This document shows, piece by piece, positions 8,425-16,997 of a stretch of DNA of 64,000 nt. Within the stretch, counting starts at the first letter, position 1. The number at the start of each line of letters is the position of its first letter. The position numbers were made by a program, and so were the translations under genes. This DNA comes from Deltaproteobacteria bacterium (GTDB taxonomy: Bacteria > Desulfobacterota > GWC2-55-46), in the NCBI GenBank assembly GCA_016219015.1, contig JACRCL010000016.1, positions 124,001 through 188,000 of the forward strand, in the 5' to 3' direction. A model generated the notes under the pieces. The model did no database searches and was not told the DNA's origin. It saw only the letters and a program-made list of their open reading frames with translations.

Positions 8425-9054
8425 TTATATTTTCTGACTTTGAATAATAATAACAATTCCGTTAATAATTAAAAAACTACTGACAACAGTACTCATAATA
8501 AGATTATTATCAGTTCCGAATTTTTGAAAAGCCCTGCTATACGCCCATGATATATATAATATAGGAGCCAATATTGATCCAAACACAAACGTCAAAGCAG
8601 GAATAACAGCCGCGAACTTTGCACTTATATCTTTCTGTCGGCGCAGAATGTCCAATCCTAATATGTGACTACAAGGAAATGTGAGTCTATATATATCGGA
8701 TCCATATTCTTTCGGACGGTTTTTCGCTAATAACCATTCTATAGTTTCTTGTTGGTAAACTCGTAGGTATCCAATTGTTGTTGTAAGAAGAAAAATTAGA
8801 GACGGTACGATTGGAAACCACTTTTGTATTAGATCGAAATCATTGACCCTAAAACCTAATAATTTTATATCGTTCAGGTGGTCATAAACATATAGGTGGT
8901 ATGAAAGTATAGATGTTATTAGAAGCACGGTATAATAGTTAAATTTGGAATTTGTTGATTTTAGAGCATCTCTTAACAAATCTATATATTTATCGACACG
9001 TTCCGAATCATCTTCTGAAAATGAAGAAAAGACGGAATCTTTTAATTTTTCCAT
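8425..9054 (-). CDS. Unknown membrane protein, AT-rich gene
   Basis: Not recognised. The 209-residue protein has an acidic N-terminus (MEKLKDSVFSSFSEDD) and then four hydrophobic segments, near residues 42-58, 78-98, 140-165 and 185-205, ending IIIQSQKI. Between segments two and three lies a cytoplasmic-looking stretch with KNRPKEYGSD. The gene and its flanks are clearly richer in A and T than the surrounding region, suggesting recent acquisition. It stands next to a toxin-antitoxin pair and a tRNA gene, as in small accessory islands. Confidence 0.65.
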   Translation of the reverse strand: MEKLKDSVFSSFSEDDSERVDKYIDLLRDALKSTNSKFNYYTVLLITSILSYHLYVYDHLNDIKLLGFRVNDFDLIQKWFPIVPSLIFLLTTTIGYLRVYQQETIEWLLAKNRPKEYGSDIYRLTFPCSHILGLDILRRQKDISAKFAAVIPALTFVFGSILAPILYISWAYSRAFQKFGTDNNLIMSTVVSSFLIINGIVIIIQSQKI

Positions 9055-9130
9055 ATTTGCCCTTTTGCGTTTAATTTTGTATCGGAGTACTTTGAAAATC
9101 GTTATTCATTTTTTTGCAATCACATAATCA

Positions 9131-9165
9131 ATCAGCCCTGTAGGGTGGCACCGCCCACCGTTTCA
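9131..9165. repeat. Short hairpin around GGTGGCACCGCCCACC
   Basis: GTAGGGTGGCACCGCCCACC between the AT-rich membrane protein and the antitoxin gene. It folds as an imperfect GGTGG/CCACC hairpin on either strand and has no T-run. It is a minor repeat, listed for completeness. Confidence 0.35.
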
Positions 9166-9183
9166 ATAGTGCATTTTTTTGAG

Positions 9184-9516
9184 TCAGGCGGCCCTACCCT
9201 TAACGGTTTTAGAGCGGCGTGATTTTTCCGGTTCAATATTGATTTTCAAACCAACGATATGGAGTAAGTTGAAAATGCTTTTGAGTTCTGGATTGCCTTT
9301 TTTGGAAAGCATGCGATAGAGACTTTCTCTATTTATTTGCGCCTTTTTTGCTATCGCGGACATTCCACCATGAGCAAGAGCGACGTTCCGCAGCGCTAAA
9401 AGAAATACTTCCTTGTCCCCATCCTCGATAGCCGCGTTAAGATACACGGCGGCTTCACGGGGGTCTTTTAAGGCCTCGATCAGGTCTTCCTGGTAGCTTG
9501 TGATTTTCTTAGTCAT
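9184..9516 (-). CDS. HigA-type antitoxin (putative addiction module antidote family)
   Basis: DNA-binding antitoxin, 110 residues. Its core reads DPREAAVYLNAAIEDGDKE, then LLALRNVALAHGGMSAIA and INRESLYRMLSKKGNPELKS, the helix-turn-helix pattern of the addiction-module antidote family. The basic tail KSRRSKTVKGRAA is extended. It overlaps the toxin gene by 4 nt (ATGA), with the toxin first, the order typical of higBA. It should bind the toxin and the palindrome upstream of the toxin gene. Confidence 0.9.
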   Translation of the reverse strand: MTKKITSYQEDLIEALKDPREAAVYLNAAIEDGDKEVFLLALRNVALAHGGMSAIAKKAQINRESLYRMLSKKGNPELKSIFNLLHIVGLKINIEPEKSRRSKTVKGRAA

Positions 9517-9845
9517 TGTTCCCTCTCTTTATGGTCTTGCCAATAAGCCTTTGCCTGTAAGATATCTTTCCTCTGAGTCGATTTATCGCCGCCCACAAGC
9601 AGCAGCACGACTGTTTTACCGTTCAGCGCGTAGTAGACCCTGTACCCCGGGCCGTAATCGATCTTTAATTCATATACCCCTTCGCCGACATGGCGGTTCT
9701 TGCCTAAATTACCGAGCCTGACCCTGTCCAACCTTATGCGGATTTTTGCCCTTGTATTGATATCTAACCCGTCCATCCATTCCTTGAATGGCTTCCTGTT
9801 AGCCGCCGTAAGGTAATACTCAATGGTATACGGGTACGCTTCCAT
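9513..9845 (-). CDS. RelE/HigB-type toxin (addiction module killer protein)
   Basis: A 110-residue RelE-superfamily toxin, probably a ribosome-dependent mRNA endonuclease. Typical features are FKEWMDGLDINTRAKIRIRLDRV, the basic GNLGKNRHVGEGVYELKI core, GYRVYYAL and the closing LLVGGDKSTQRKDI. The ATG lies only seven bases after a TACAAT box, which implies a leaderless or nearly leaderless mRNA. Co-transcribed with the overlapping antitoxin gene. Confidence 0.9.
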   Translation of the reverse strand: MEAYPYTIEYYLTAANRKPFKEWMDGLDINTRAKIRIRLDRVRLGNLGKNRHVGEGVYELKIDYGPGYRVYYALNGKTVVLLLVGGDKSTQRKDILQAKAYWQDHKEREQ

Positions 9846-9851
9846 TATTTA

Positions 9852-9881
9852 TATTGTAGCTTATAAGCTACAATAAATCAA
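9852..9881 (-). promoter_or_regulatory. Promoter and operator of the higBA-type operon
   Basis: On the minus strand TTGATT (9876-9881), a 17-nt spacer and TACAAT (9853-9858). The spacer and -10 box form a perfect 24-bp palindrome (9852-9875) centred on TTATAA, an obvious autorepression site for the antitoxin. Confidence 0.75.
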
Positions 9882-9905
9882 GTCATTTGTTTGGATTAGA
9901 AATTC

Positions 9906-9981
9906 TGGTGGCGGTGCGTGGAGTCGAACCACGGACACGGGGCTTATGAGACCCCTGCTCTGCCAACTGAGCTACACCGCC
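9906..9981 (-). tRNA. tRNA-Met (anticodon CAU, elongator)
   Basis: Complete 76-nt cloverleaf with encoded CCA. Acceptor GGCGGTG/CACCGCC, D-arm AGCTCAGTTGGCAGAGC, anticodon loop CTCATAA (CAT at 9948-9946), T-arm GTGGTTCGACTCCAC. The paired first base (G1-C72) excludes the initiator. The acceptor GGCGGTGTAGCTCAG is like known elongator tRNA-Met rather than tRNA-Ile2, although both have CAU. Confidence 0.93.
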
Positions 9982-10017
9982 TTGATTTAGATGGGATTAC
10001 TGAGAAACGGATAGATA

Positions 10018-11664
10018 TTATAGCGAAACACGGTAGGAAAGTATATAACTTTTTGGCCGTCCGGTAAGGCTGCCTGTCCCTTCCACCACAAGGAGCGTCA
10101 TCTCCCTGGCGCCCTCAGCGCCCCCGTCGTTTATGAAGAAGTCCTCTATGAAGCCCTCGGTCGGCCGCGTCTTCCAGTTCTCGCGGAGCATGTCCTCCCC
10201 GCCCTCGTCCCAGGAAAGGCTCAGTATCTGCCCGTCCTTGTACGAGCCGGGCCGCTCCGAATACCTGCCGAGCCCTCCGGGTACGTTCCTCTTTATTATA
10301 AGCTCAAGCTTGCCGTCCTTGTTGAAGTCTGCCCTGTAGAACCTGCTCTCAAGCGGCACGGACTCTGTTTCGGTGGTGCCGGGGCGGTCGTCGGCGAGTA
10401 TGATGGGGTTAAGAGTGCCGCCGTAATAGTCCCTGCTCTTGAAGCTCTGCTCCCACTTGCCCTTGCCGTCTTTTTTGTAGAGCTTTATGTAGCCCCTCTC
10501 GTCGAGTACCACAAGCTCCGGGCTTTCACCTGAGAAGCTGAAGACCTCGAACCTGTAGATGTCGGTCTTCTTCGGTAGCTCTATCTCGTAGCGGCCTTTC
10601 TCGGCAACCTTCGCGCCTTCCTTCTTGAGTATCGTCAGCGGCCCGTAGAAGCCGTCGCCCTTCCTGAACTTCTGCCCCACGAGCACGGCCTCGTTGGAGG
10701 CATCGACCGTCCTTACGAGCCACTCTATGCCGGTCACGGTAGTTTTGTAATCGTTATCCTTGAACTCGATTATGGACGTATAGGGCCTGTTGTTGAGGAC
10801 CTTCGATACGTACAGCTCCATCGAGCCGTCGCGGTCGGAGTCTATCGCGGAGATGGCGACGTTCTTCGCCCCGCCGGTCTCTTTTATCTCCTTTACGACC
10901 TCGATCCCGTCGTCCTTCTGCTTAGCTATGACGAGGTTTGTTGGCGAAAGGATGAAAAGTTCCTTTACGCCGTCCTTGTTGAGGTCAGCCGAAAGTATCG
11001 CCGTGTAGACCCCGTCAAACGGCTTGCTCCTCCACGATACGGGTTTCGGCCCTTCCTTGGGCTTTATGATGAAGCTGTCCTTAGGCCCTTCCTGCGGCTC
11101 GGCCTTTATTATAGGCACGGGCTTCGGCTCGGATTTTATCTCAGGCTTTAATGTCTCGGCTGTAACAGCCCCTGCGATCGGGGCCGCCGCAACGGGGGCG
11201 GCGACGGCAACCGCGAGCGTGTCGGTTGCGAGCTTGTCGGTCATGCTGATGACCGAGTCCATGCCCGCGCCCTTTGAGTAAAGGGGCGATACGGCCCCGT
11301 CTTTCACGTTCAATAATTTCGCGTCGAGGCTTACAGAAGAGCCGAGGACAGTTAAACTGCCGTAGAGCACGTAATCGGCCTTGAGCTTTTTCCCGGCTTC
11401 TATCGCGCCGTGCTCGGTTAGGTCTACCTTATCGCCGAGGGCTGCTTTTACGGATTCCGGCCCGATGACCTCGACGGACTGGTTCGCACCGAGGCGGGAG
11501 GCGAGCATGTCCGCCATAGCGCTCTTTATGAACTCCATGTCACCGGGGCTGTTCACCTTCCACTGCATCACCGCTATCCTTACGGTCTTAGGCCAGCCGT
11601 ACGAGGGTACAAGGAGGACAGACAAGCAGAGTAAAACTATTCCAAAGGCTTTTTTCATAGTCAT
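10018..11664 (-). CDS. Secreted VCBS/FG-GAP repeat protein with TolB/FlgO-like N-domain
   Basis: A 548-residue exported protein. A signal peptide (residues 1-24, ending SYGWPK) is followed by a domain of about 120 residues (VRIAVMQWKV ... ADYVLYGSLTVLG) resembling TolB-N/FlgO/CsgG-like modules. Next comes a Pro/Lys/Glu-rich linker (about 165-215), then VCBS/FG-GAP-like repeats with calcium-type loops DLNKDGVKELF, DSDRDGSMELY and DFNKDGKLELI. It probably sits in the periplasm or on the outer membrane. Function unknown. It lies alone between tRNA-Met and a repeat-filled gap. Confidence 0.8.
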   Translation of the reverse strand: MTMKKAFGIVLLCLSVLLVPSYGWPKTVRIAVMQWKVNSPGDMEFIKSAMADMLASRLGANQSVEVIGPESVKAALGDKVDLTEHGAIEAGKKLKADYVLYGSLTVLGSSVSLDAKLLNVKDGAVSPLYSKGAGMDSVISMTDKLATDTLAVAVAAPVAAAPIAGAVTAETLKPEIKSEPKPVPIIKAEPQEGPKDSFIIKPKEGPKPVSWRSKPFDGVYTAILSADLNKDGVKELFILSPTNLVIAKQKDDGIEVVKEIKETGGAKNVAISAIDSDRDGSMELYVSKVLNNRPYTSIIEFKDNDYKTTVTGIEWLVRTVDASNEAVLVGQKFRKGDGFYGPLTILKKEGAKVAEKGRYEIELPKKTDIYRFEVFSFSGESPELVVLDERGYIKLYKKDGKGKWEQSFKSRDYYGGTLNPIILADDRPGTTETESVPLESRFYRADFNKDGKLELIIKRNVPGGLGRYSERPGSYKDGQILSLSWDEGGEDMLRENWKTRPTEGFIEDFFINDGGAEGAREMTLLVVEGTGSLTGRPKSYILSYRVSL

Positions 11665-11742
11665 TGATTTTAAAATCTAAAGGCGTGACGAGTCAAGGGT
11701 TTTATTAAGTGTTAATACCCGGAGGGCTTGCTGAGCTTCTAA

Positions 11743-11853
11743 TACTTCCCCTCCCCCTTGACGGGGGAGGGTAGGTAGGGGGTGGCAACACGAGAGGAAA
11801 ACCCTTCACCCTCCCCTCTATCCCCTCCCGTCATTGGATGGGGAGGGGAAGTT
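11743..11853. repeat. GC-rich palindromic repeat
   Basis: CCCTCCCCC-TTGAC-GGGGGAGGG hairpin, a middle segment, then TATCCCCTCCCG and GGATGGGGAGGGGAAG, giving an overall inverted layout. It is related to the hairpin at 7238-7258 and fills most of the gap between two minus-strand genes. Confidence 0.65.
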
Positions 11854-11883
11854 TAAGGAGATGCCCGGCGGCAAGCCGCCGGG

Positions 11884-12201
11884 TTACCGCCCCATCCTGT
11901 AGTGCAAAAGCCGTTCGACCACTTCGCCTTTTTTAACGTGCCGCTCTATTATGTCGTCTATGTCGTCCAAAGATATCTTCCTGTACCAGATGCCTTCCGG
12001 GTAGATGACGACAGCCGGGGACAGCTCGCCTTCGGTCTCCGTTTCCTTGCAGACCTTCAGGCACCCGCTCTTGGAGACCTTCACGTCCTTCAGCCCGTCG
12101 TCCTTTACCCGCTCCTTAATGGCTTCGAGCAGGGCCTCGGAGCCCTTGCCGCTGCACCTCTTGCCCTGGCATACGAAGATATGAAGCCGGTAAGGTTTCA
12201 T
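11884..12201 (-). CDS. Thioredoxin-like [2Fe-2S] ferredoxin
   Basis: A 105-residue electron carrier. The cysteine pattern C-x4-C (CQGKRC, residues 11-16) and C-x3-C (CLKVC, near 47-51) within a thioredoxin-like fold is that of NuoE-like and Shethna-type 2Fe-2S ferredoxins. The C-terminal part carries the family's AVVIYPEGIWY and ERHVKKGE. It stands divergent from the methyltransferase gene, and its partner is unknown. Confidence 0.85.
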   Translation of the reverse strand: MKPYRLHIFVCQGKRCSGKGSEALLEAIKERVKDDGLKDVKVSKSGCLKVCKETETEGELSPAVVIYPEGIWYRKISLDDIDDIIERHVKKGEVVERLLHYRMGR

Positions 12202-12308
12202 TTTATCCTCCCTCGTTTTCGGAGTTTTCGTACCCTATCCATATTCCGACATCAGGGCCGTTAAATCAAGGGGAAAAGATAAGTTTTTTAAACCTTGCGG
12301 CCGCAATC

Positions 12309-12317
12309 TGCTATAAT
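12309..12317 (+). promoter_or_regulatory. Extended -10 promoter of the DNA methyltransferase gene
   Basis: TGCTATAAT, an extended -10 box 20 nt before the start codon. No good -35 is seen, as expected for this promoter class. Confidence 0.5.
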
Positions 12318-12337
12318 GGGCGGCGTTTGGAGGGCAG

Positions 12338-13771
12338 ATGGAATACGAGCTTACCTACAAAGACAAAGAGCCTGAAGAAGCGGTCTTGAATACTGCCCCG
12401 GCAAGGCTCAGGAAGGTCAAGGCCTTCGGAAGGGGCAGAGGCGACGGCAACCTCCTCATATCCGGCGATAACCTCGGCGTCCTGAAAACGCTCCTTGGGA
12501 TGAAGGAAGAGAACAGGCTCAGGAACGCGGACGGTTCCAACGGCATTAGATTAATCTACATCGACCCGCCGTTCTCCACGAACCTGGAGTTCAAAGGGAA
12601 GAAAGACCAGAAGGCGTACAGGGACAAGATAATCGGCGCGGAGTTCATAGAGTTCCTGAGGAAGCGCCTGATACTCATGCGCGGGCTATTGAGCGAGGAC
12701 GGGTCGATCTTCCTCCACCTCGACTGGAAAAAGGCGCATTACCTCAAGATGGTAATGGACGAGGTCTTCGGGGAGGAGAACTTCCTTAACGACATCATCT
12801 GGAGCTACGGCGGCAGGGGCGCCAAGGCGATCGCCGGGCAGTTTTCGAGGAACCATGACATAATCCTCTGGTACGGCAGACCCGGCCATATCTTCAACCA
12901 GCAGGCATTCCAGAGGAGGGTCAGGAAGGGCGAGGCCGGGTTCACAAAGGACGGGGAGGGGAGGTGGTTCAAGACATCTCCGAGGGGGGATTATACCGAC
13001 AGCTCCATAGAGGAGCTTGGTAAGACAGGCAGGATACACCGTACCAGGAACGGAAACTTAAGGATAAAGTATTTCCTGAAAGAGGACGGGGATTATCTGA
13101 TAGAAGACAAGCTCGTGGGCGACGTGTGGGACGATATACCCGACGCCATGCACTTAAGCGACGCCGAGAAGACCGGCTACCCGACCCAGAAGCCCGAGGG
13201 ACTACTTGCTCGGATAATAAGGGCGGCCTCGGACAAAGGTGACATCGTGCTCGACGCCTTTGCCGGGGCAGGCACGACGCTGGCCGTTGCCGAGAAGCTC
13301 GGCAGGCGCTGGATAGGGATAGACTCGGGCAGGCTTTCGATACACACGATAGAAAAGAGGCTCCTTAACCTCAAGGGCACGAAGGACCCCTCCGCCTCTC
13401 AAAAGAAATACTCGGCCCCCTTGAGGCCGTTTTCAGTCTTCGAGGCCGGGGACATTTGCACACACGCCAACGGCCTCAATGTGAAAAGCGCCTGCTCCTT
13501 TGACGGCAAAATGGGCGAGTGCGTGATAAAGATAAAGGGTATAGAAGGCCCCGAGCTAAACGGGCAGGGGCTCGACGCGCTCTCATCCGTCATGCTCGAT
13601 TTCGATTTCAACGGCGAGGTCTTCAGGTGCGGGAGGGCGTATACCGCCGAAGAGCTTAAAAGGAGCGGGTATGAGGTACGCTTCCCGGCAAAAAAGTTGA
13701 AAAACGAGATAATGGTCGTCTACTCCGATATCTTCGGCAACGAACGGTGGTATCTGGGGAAGGTGGAGTAG
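12338..13771 (+). CDS. Orphan site-specific DNA methyltransferase (N6-adenine or N4-cytosine, beta class)
   Basis: A 477-residue methyltransferase of the beta group: the catalytic motif DPPF (residues 76-79) comes before the SAM-binding motif DAFAGAGTT (306-314). YPTQKP (281-286) is the usual motif of type III Mod-like enzymes. The C-terminal region of about 130 residues is not recognised. GGAGGG lies just before the ATG. No restriction endonuclease or specificity subunit is adjacent, so it may act as a solitary regulatory or protective methylase. The recognition site cannot be read from sequence. Confidence 0.88.
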   Translation: MEYELTYKDKEPEEAVLNTAPARLRKVKAFGRGRGDGNLLISGDNLGVLKTLLGMKEENRLRNADGSNGIRLIYIDPPFSTNLEFKGKKDQKAYRDKIIGAEFIEFLRKRLILMRGLLSEDGSIFLHLDWKKAHYLKMVMDEVFGEENFLNDIIWSYGGRGAKAIAGQFSRNHDIILWYGRPGHIFNQQAFQRRVRKGEAGFTKDGEGRWFKTSPRGDYTDSSIEELGKTGRIHRTRNGNLRIKYFLKEDGDYLIEDKLVGDVWDDIPDAMHLSDAEKTGYPTQKPEGLLARIIRAASDKGDIVLDAFAGAGTTLAVAEKLGRRWIGIDSGRLSIHTIEKRLLNLKGTKDPSASQKKYSAPLRPFSVFEAGDICTHANGLNVKSACSFDGKMGECVIKIKGIEGPELNGQGLDALSSVMLDFDFNGEVFRCGRAYTAEELKRSGYEVRFPAKKLKNEIMVVYSDIFGNERWYLGKVE

Positions 13772-13913
13772 CGGATTTTCATTACAAAATTTTATAATAA
13801 TCCTTCACCCAATTTTAATCTTTTCACGGGATAATATTTCGCCAGGAAGACCGGTTTTTGCTCAATTTTTCCTGAATCCTGACGAAAAAGTATAGATAGG
13901 GGCCCGTGCCTTC

Positions 13914-14591
13914 ATGCGCTACTACCCGGTCTTTCTCGATATTAAGGATAAGCCCTGCGTAGTGGTGGGCGGCGGCGAGGTAGCCTTCAGGAAGGCTGAA
14001 TCGCTCCTGTCAGCAGGGGCGAATGTGTCTGTCATAGCTCCGGGGGCCAATAAAGAGATACTGGCCCTTGCGAAAAAAGGCGCGATAAGGCTCGTAAAAA
14101 GGGGTTATAAGGAAGGCGACCTCAAAGGGGCCTTCCTCGTTATCTCGGCGACAGGGTCGAAAGAGGTCAACCGGGCGGTATGCAAAGACGCCTCCAGGGC
14201 AGGCGCCCTTATCAATGTCGTCGATGACCCGGAACTCTGCGGCTTCATCGTGCCGTCGATAATAGACAGGGGGAACCTGCTTATAGCCATCTCGACATCG
14301 GGCCTGAGCCCGTTGCTGGCAAAGGCGCTCCGGGAGGAGCTTGAAGGGTACATAGGGGAGGAGTACGGGGACTTTGTGGAGGTACTCGGGGCCGTAAGGA
14401 GGAAGTTATTGAAAAACGGGGCAAATCGTGTTAAAAAAGAGGGAGTTATGAAGGAACTCGTCTATTCTCCGATCCCCCTTTGGTTAAGCTCAGGCGAGGC
14501 CCGTAAGATAAACAGCTTCTTGAAAAAACACGTCGGAGTTGGGTACACCCTTTCAAAACTCGGCATAAGGCTTAAAGGGCGCAAGGGATAA
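13914..14591 (+). CDS. Precorrin-2 dehydrogenase / sirohydrochlorin ferrochelatase (CysG-N, Met8-like)
   Basis: NAD-dependent oxidation of precorrin-2 to sirohydrochlorin, possibly with iron insertion to siroheme. The N-terminal Rossmann motif is CVVVGGGEVAFRKAESLL. The catalytic region has NVVDDPELCGFIVPSI and the conserved STSGLSPLLAKALREELE. The 225-residue length matches stand-alone members, and there is no SUMT half because that activity is in cobA-hemD. It begins the rightward run with the CcsA-like gene, hemA and hemC. Confidence 0.93.
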   Translation: MRYYPVFLDIKDKPCVVVGGGEVAFRKAESLLSAGANVSVIAPGANKEILALAKKGAIRLVKRGYKEGDLKGAFLVISATGSKEVNRAVCKDASRAGALINVVDDPELCGFIVPSIIDRGNLLIAISTSGLSPLLAKALREELEGYIGEEYGDFVEVLGAVRRKLLKNGANRVKKEGVMKELVYSPIPLWLSSGEARKINSFLKKHVGVGYTLSKLGIRLKGRKG

Positions 14592-14624
14592 AAAGCGCCT
14601 GAAGGCTTTCTTAAGGAATAACCG

Positions 14625-15443
14625 ATGAGCGATATATTCTTCTACATAACCGCCGCCATATACCTCTGCTCCACGTGCGTATATACGGCATACCTTTTTT
14701 CCCGGAAAGACAATCTGATCTCCTTCGCGGAGAAGGCCCTCATAACCGGGTTCGTCTTCCACACCCTTACCATAGTCGTCCGCTGGATAGAGGCGGGCAG
14801 GACCCCGGCCACGAGCCTGCACGAGTCCCTGACCCTTTTCTCGTGGCTTACGGTAGTCCTATTCCTCCTGATGCTCGTAAAATACAGGCAGCGCGTATTG
14901 GGCGCGTTCGTGAGCCCTTTCGCTCTTATCCTGATACTTACGGCCTCGCTCCTTCCGAAAAAGATAATACCGCTCTCTCCAGTGCTCGAGAGCTACTGGC
15001 TCCCGGTGCACGTCATGCTCGCCTTCCTGGGGAACGCGTTTTTCGCCATAGCCTTCTTCCTCGGCATCATGTACATAATCCAGGAGCATTACCTCAAAAG
15101 CAGGAAGCTCAAGGGCCTCTACTTCATACTCCCTTCGCTCGATACCCTCGACGAGCTTAATTACAAGTGCCTCCAGTACGGGTTCCCGCTCCTGACCATC
15201 GCCATCATAACAGGTGCGATATGGTCGGAGTACGCGATAGGGAGCTACTGGGACTGGAAGCCGAGGCAGATATGGTCTCTTATCACGTGGTTCCTCTACG
15301 CCGCTCTCCTCCACGGCAGGCTTACCGCCGGGTGGAGGGGGAAGAAGGCCGCGATATTCTCCGGCACCGCCTTCATGATACTGCTCGGTTCATTCATCAT
15401 AATAAATTTTGTTTCAGGCGGGGCGCACGGACTTTCGCAGTAG
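14625..15443 (+). CDS. CcsA/HemX-like cytochrome c assembly protein
   Basis: Polytopic membrane protein of the CcmF/CcsA/HemX heme-handling family, 272 residues with about eight hydrophobic helices. The tryptophan-rich WWD-type segment is present as GSYWDWKPRQIWSLITW near residue 208, along with conserved histidines (VMLAFLGNAFF region, LLHGRLTAG). Family members move or hold heme for cytochrome c maturation, or (HemX) influence HemA levels. The position directly before hemA fits HemX. CcsA is the alternative, since NirS and the heme-c kinase need cytochrome c maturation. Confidence 0.85.
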   Translation: MSDIFFYITAAIYLCSTCVYTAYLFSRKDNLISFAEKALITGFVFHTLTIVVRWIEAGRTPATSLHESLTLFSWLTVVLFLLMLVKYRQRVLGAFVSPFALILILTASLLPKKIIPLSPVLESYWLPVHVMLAFLGNAFFAIAFFLGIMYIIQEHYLKSRKLKGLYFILPSLDTLDELNYKCLQYGFPLLTIAIITGAIWSEYAIGSYWDWKPRQIWSLITWFLYAALLHGRLTAGWRGKKAAIFSGTAFMILLGSFIIINFVSGGAHGLSQ

Positions 15444-15500
15444 AACTTACAAGGGGGCGGGCTTACGGGTTTCGCGCTACCCGTTGACCGCGATAAAAAG

Positions 15501-16805
15501 ATGAACCTCATAATCGTAGGACTGAACCACAGGACGTCGCCGGTGGAGATAAGGGAGAAGCTCTCTTTCCCCGCCCAGACCATCGGCGAGCCCCTGAGGA
15601 AGCTCACGAACCACTACGGCTTGAACGAGGCCGTGATACTCTCGACCTGCAACAGGGTCGAGGTGCTCGCCATCACCGGCGACATCGAGAAGGGCACCTG
15701 GCAGATAAAGAGGTTCCTGTCCGAGTTCCACGACATACCCCTTAACAGGCTCGACGACCACCTCTACGTCCAGCAGGGCGAGAACGCGGTAAAGCACCTC
15801 TTCAGGGTCGGCGCCGGGCTCGACTCCATGGTAATGGGCGAGCCGCAGATACTCGGGCAGGTGAAGGACTCCTACGGCTACGCCGTCCAGCACAACACCG
15901 CCGGCGTCATCGTAAACAAGCTCTACCACAAGGCGTTCCAGGTGGCCAAGAGGATAAGGAGCGAGACGAAGATAGGAGAGTCCGCCGTCTCCATCAGCTT
16001 CGCCGCCGTGGAGCTGGCGAGGAAGATATTCGGCGACCTGACCGGAAAGTCCGCCATGCTCCTCGGCGCGGGCGAGATGGCCGAGCTCGCGGCAAAGCAC
16101 CTGCAGTCTAACGGCGTAAGGGACATAATAGTAGCGAACAGGACTTACGAGAAGGCCGTGGAGCTCGTGAAGGGCCTTTGCGGCACGGCCATCATGTTCA
16201 GGGAGTTCCCGCACTTCCTTAAGAACGTCGATATCGTCATAGCCTCCACGGGCGCGCCGAACTTCATCATAAAGCCCGACCAGGTGCATGACGTAATGCG
16301 CGAGAGGAAGCAGAAGCCGATGTTCTTCATCGACATATCCGTGCCCAGGAACATCGACCCGCTCGTCAATAATATCGACAACTGCTATGTCTACGACGTT
16401 GACGACCTGCAGGGCGTCGTGGCCTCGAACCTCCAGGAGAGGAAGAAGGAGGCCGAGGAGGCCGAGAAGATAATAGACGAGGAGATTGAGAAGTTCTACC
16501 GCTGGATAAAGTCCCTCGACGTGGTGCCGACGATAATAGCGCTCCGCCAGACGTGCGACCAGATAAGGAAGGCCGAGCTCGCAAAGGCGGTGCAGTCGCT
16601 CGGAAGCCTCACCGAAAAGGACCAGAAGGTCCTCGACGCGATGACGTCGGCCATCGTCAACAAGATACTCCACCACCCGGTGACGCACCTCAAGAAAGAG
16701 TCGAACAAGATAGAGGGCGACCTCTACATAGACACCATAAGGAGGCTCTTCGACCTTACCGTGGACGAAGAGGCCGTGAAGAAGGCGCAGAATAACGACG
16801 ATTAG
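15501..16805 (+). CDS. hemA: Glutamyl-tRNA reductase
   Basis: NADPH-dependent reduction of glutamyl-tRNA(Glu) to glutamate-1-semialdehyde, the committed step of the C5 pathway. In the 434-residue protein the nucleophile is Cys50 in ILSTCNRVEV. The catalytic domain starts MNLIIVGLNHRTSPVEIREK, the GxGxM nucleotide motif is LLGAGEMAELAAKHL, and a long C-terminal helix supports dimerisation. It precedes hemC, with an R2 element in the gap. Confidence 0.97.
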   Translation: MNLIIVGLNHRTSPVEIREKLSFPAQTIGEPLRKLTNHYGLNEAVILSTCNRVEVLAITGDIEKGTWQIKRFLSEFHDIPLNRLDDHLYVQQGENAVKHLFRVGAGLDSMVMGEPQILGQVKDSYGYAVQHNTAGVIVNKLYHKAFQVAKRIRSETKIGESAVSISFAAVELARKIFGDLTGKSAMLLGAGEMAELAAKHLQSNGVRDIIVANRTYEKAVELVKGLCGTAIMFREFPHFLKNVDIVIASTGAPNFIIKPDQVHDVMRERKQKPMFFIDISVPRNIDPLVNNIDNCYVYDVDDLQGVVASNLQERKKEAEEAEKIIDEEIEKFYRWIKSLDVVPTIIALRQTCDQIRKAELAKAVQSLGSLTEKDQKVLDAMTSAIVNKILHHPVTHLKKESNKIEGDLYIDTIRRLFDLTVDEEAVKKAQNNDD

Positions 16806-16849
16806 CGCGTAAATAATTTCAAAAACAGGGTCAGTCAAATAAATATTCA

Positions 16850-16979
16850 GGCTGCCTCTAAAAATCAGGAATTTTTTCTGAAGTCAAGGAAGGGCGGAAA
16901 TAAAAAGCGGAGCAAATGTCCATTTTTATTTTCGACCTGACGCGGAGGTCAGGAAAAAGAACAATTTTTAGAGGTAGCT
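16850..16979. repeat. R2 palindromic element copy 1
   Basis: 130-bp element with terminal inverted repeats GGCTGCCTCTAAAAAT and ATTTTTAGAGGTAGCT. Inner arms GGAAATAAAAAGC and CATTTTTATTTTC also pair, so the whole unit can fold as one long imperfect hairpin. It lies between hemA and hemC and ends 18 nt before the hemC start. Other copies: 17975-18102, 19516-19657, 27484-27624, 33659-33797, 34919-35058. Confidence 0.88.
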
Positions 16980-16997
16980 AAAGAAAGGCAAACCGTT

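Noticed and set aside
9906..9981. Initiator tRNA or tRNA-Ile2 (both CAU)
   Set aside because: Position 1-72 is paired, excluding the initiator, and the acceptor and D-arm resemble elongator tRNA-Met.
15477..16838. Long open frame of 453 codons opposite hemA
   Set aside because: It is complementary to hemA and its sequence is Val/Leu/His/Arg-rich low-information; hemA is certain.
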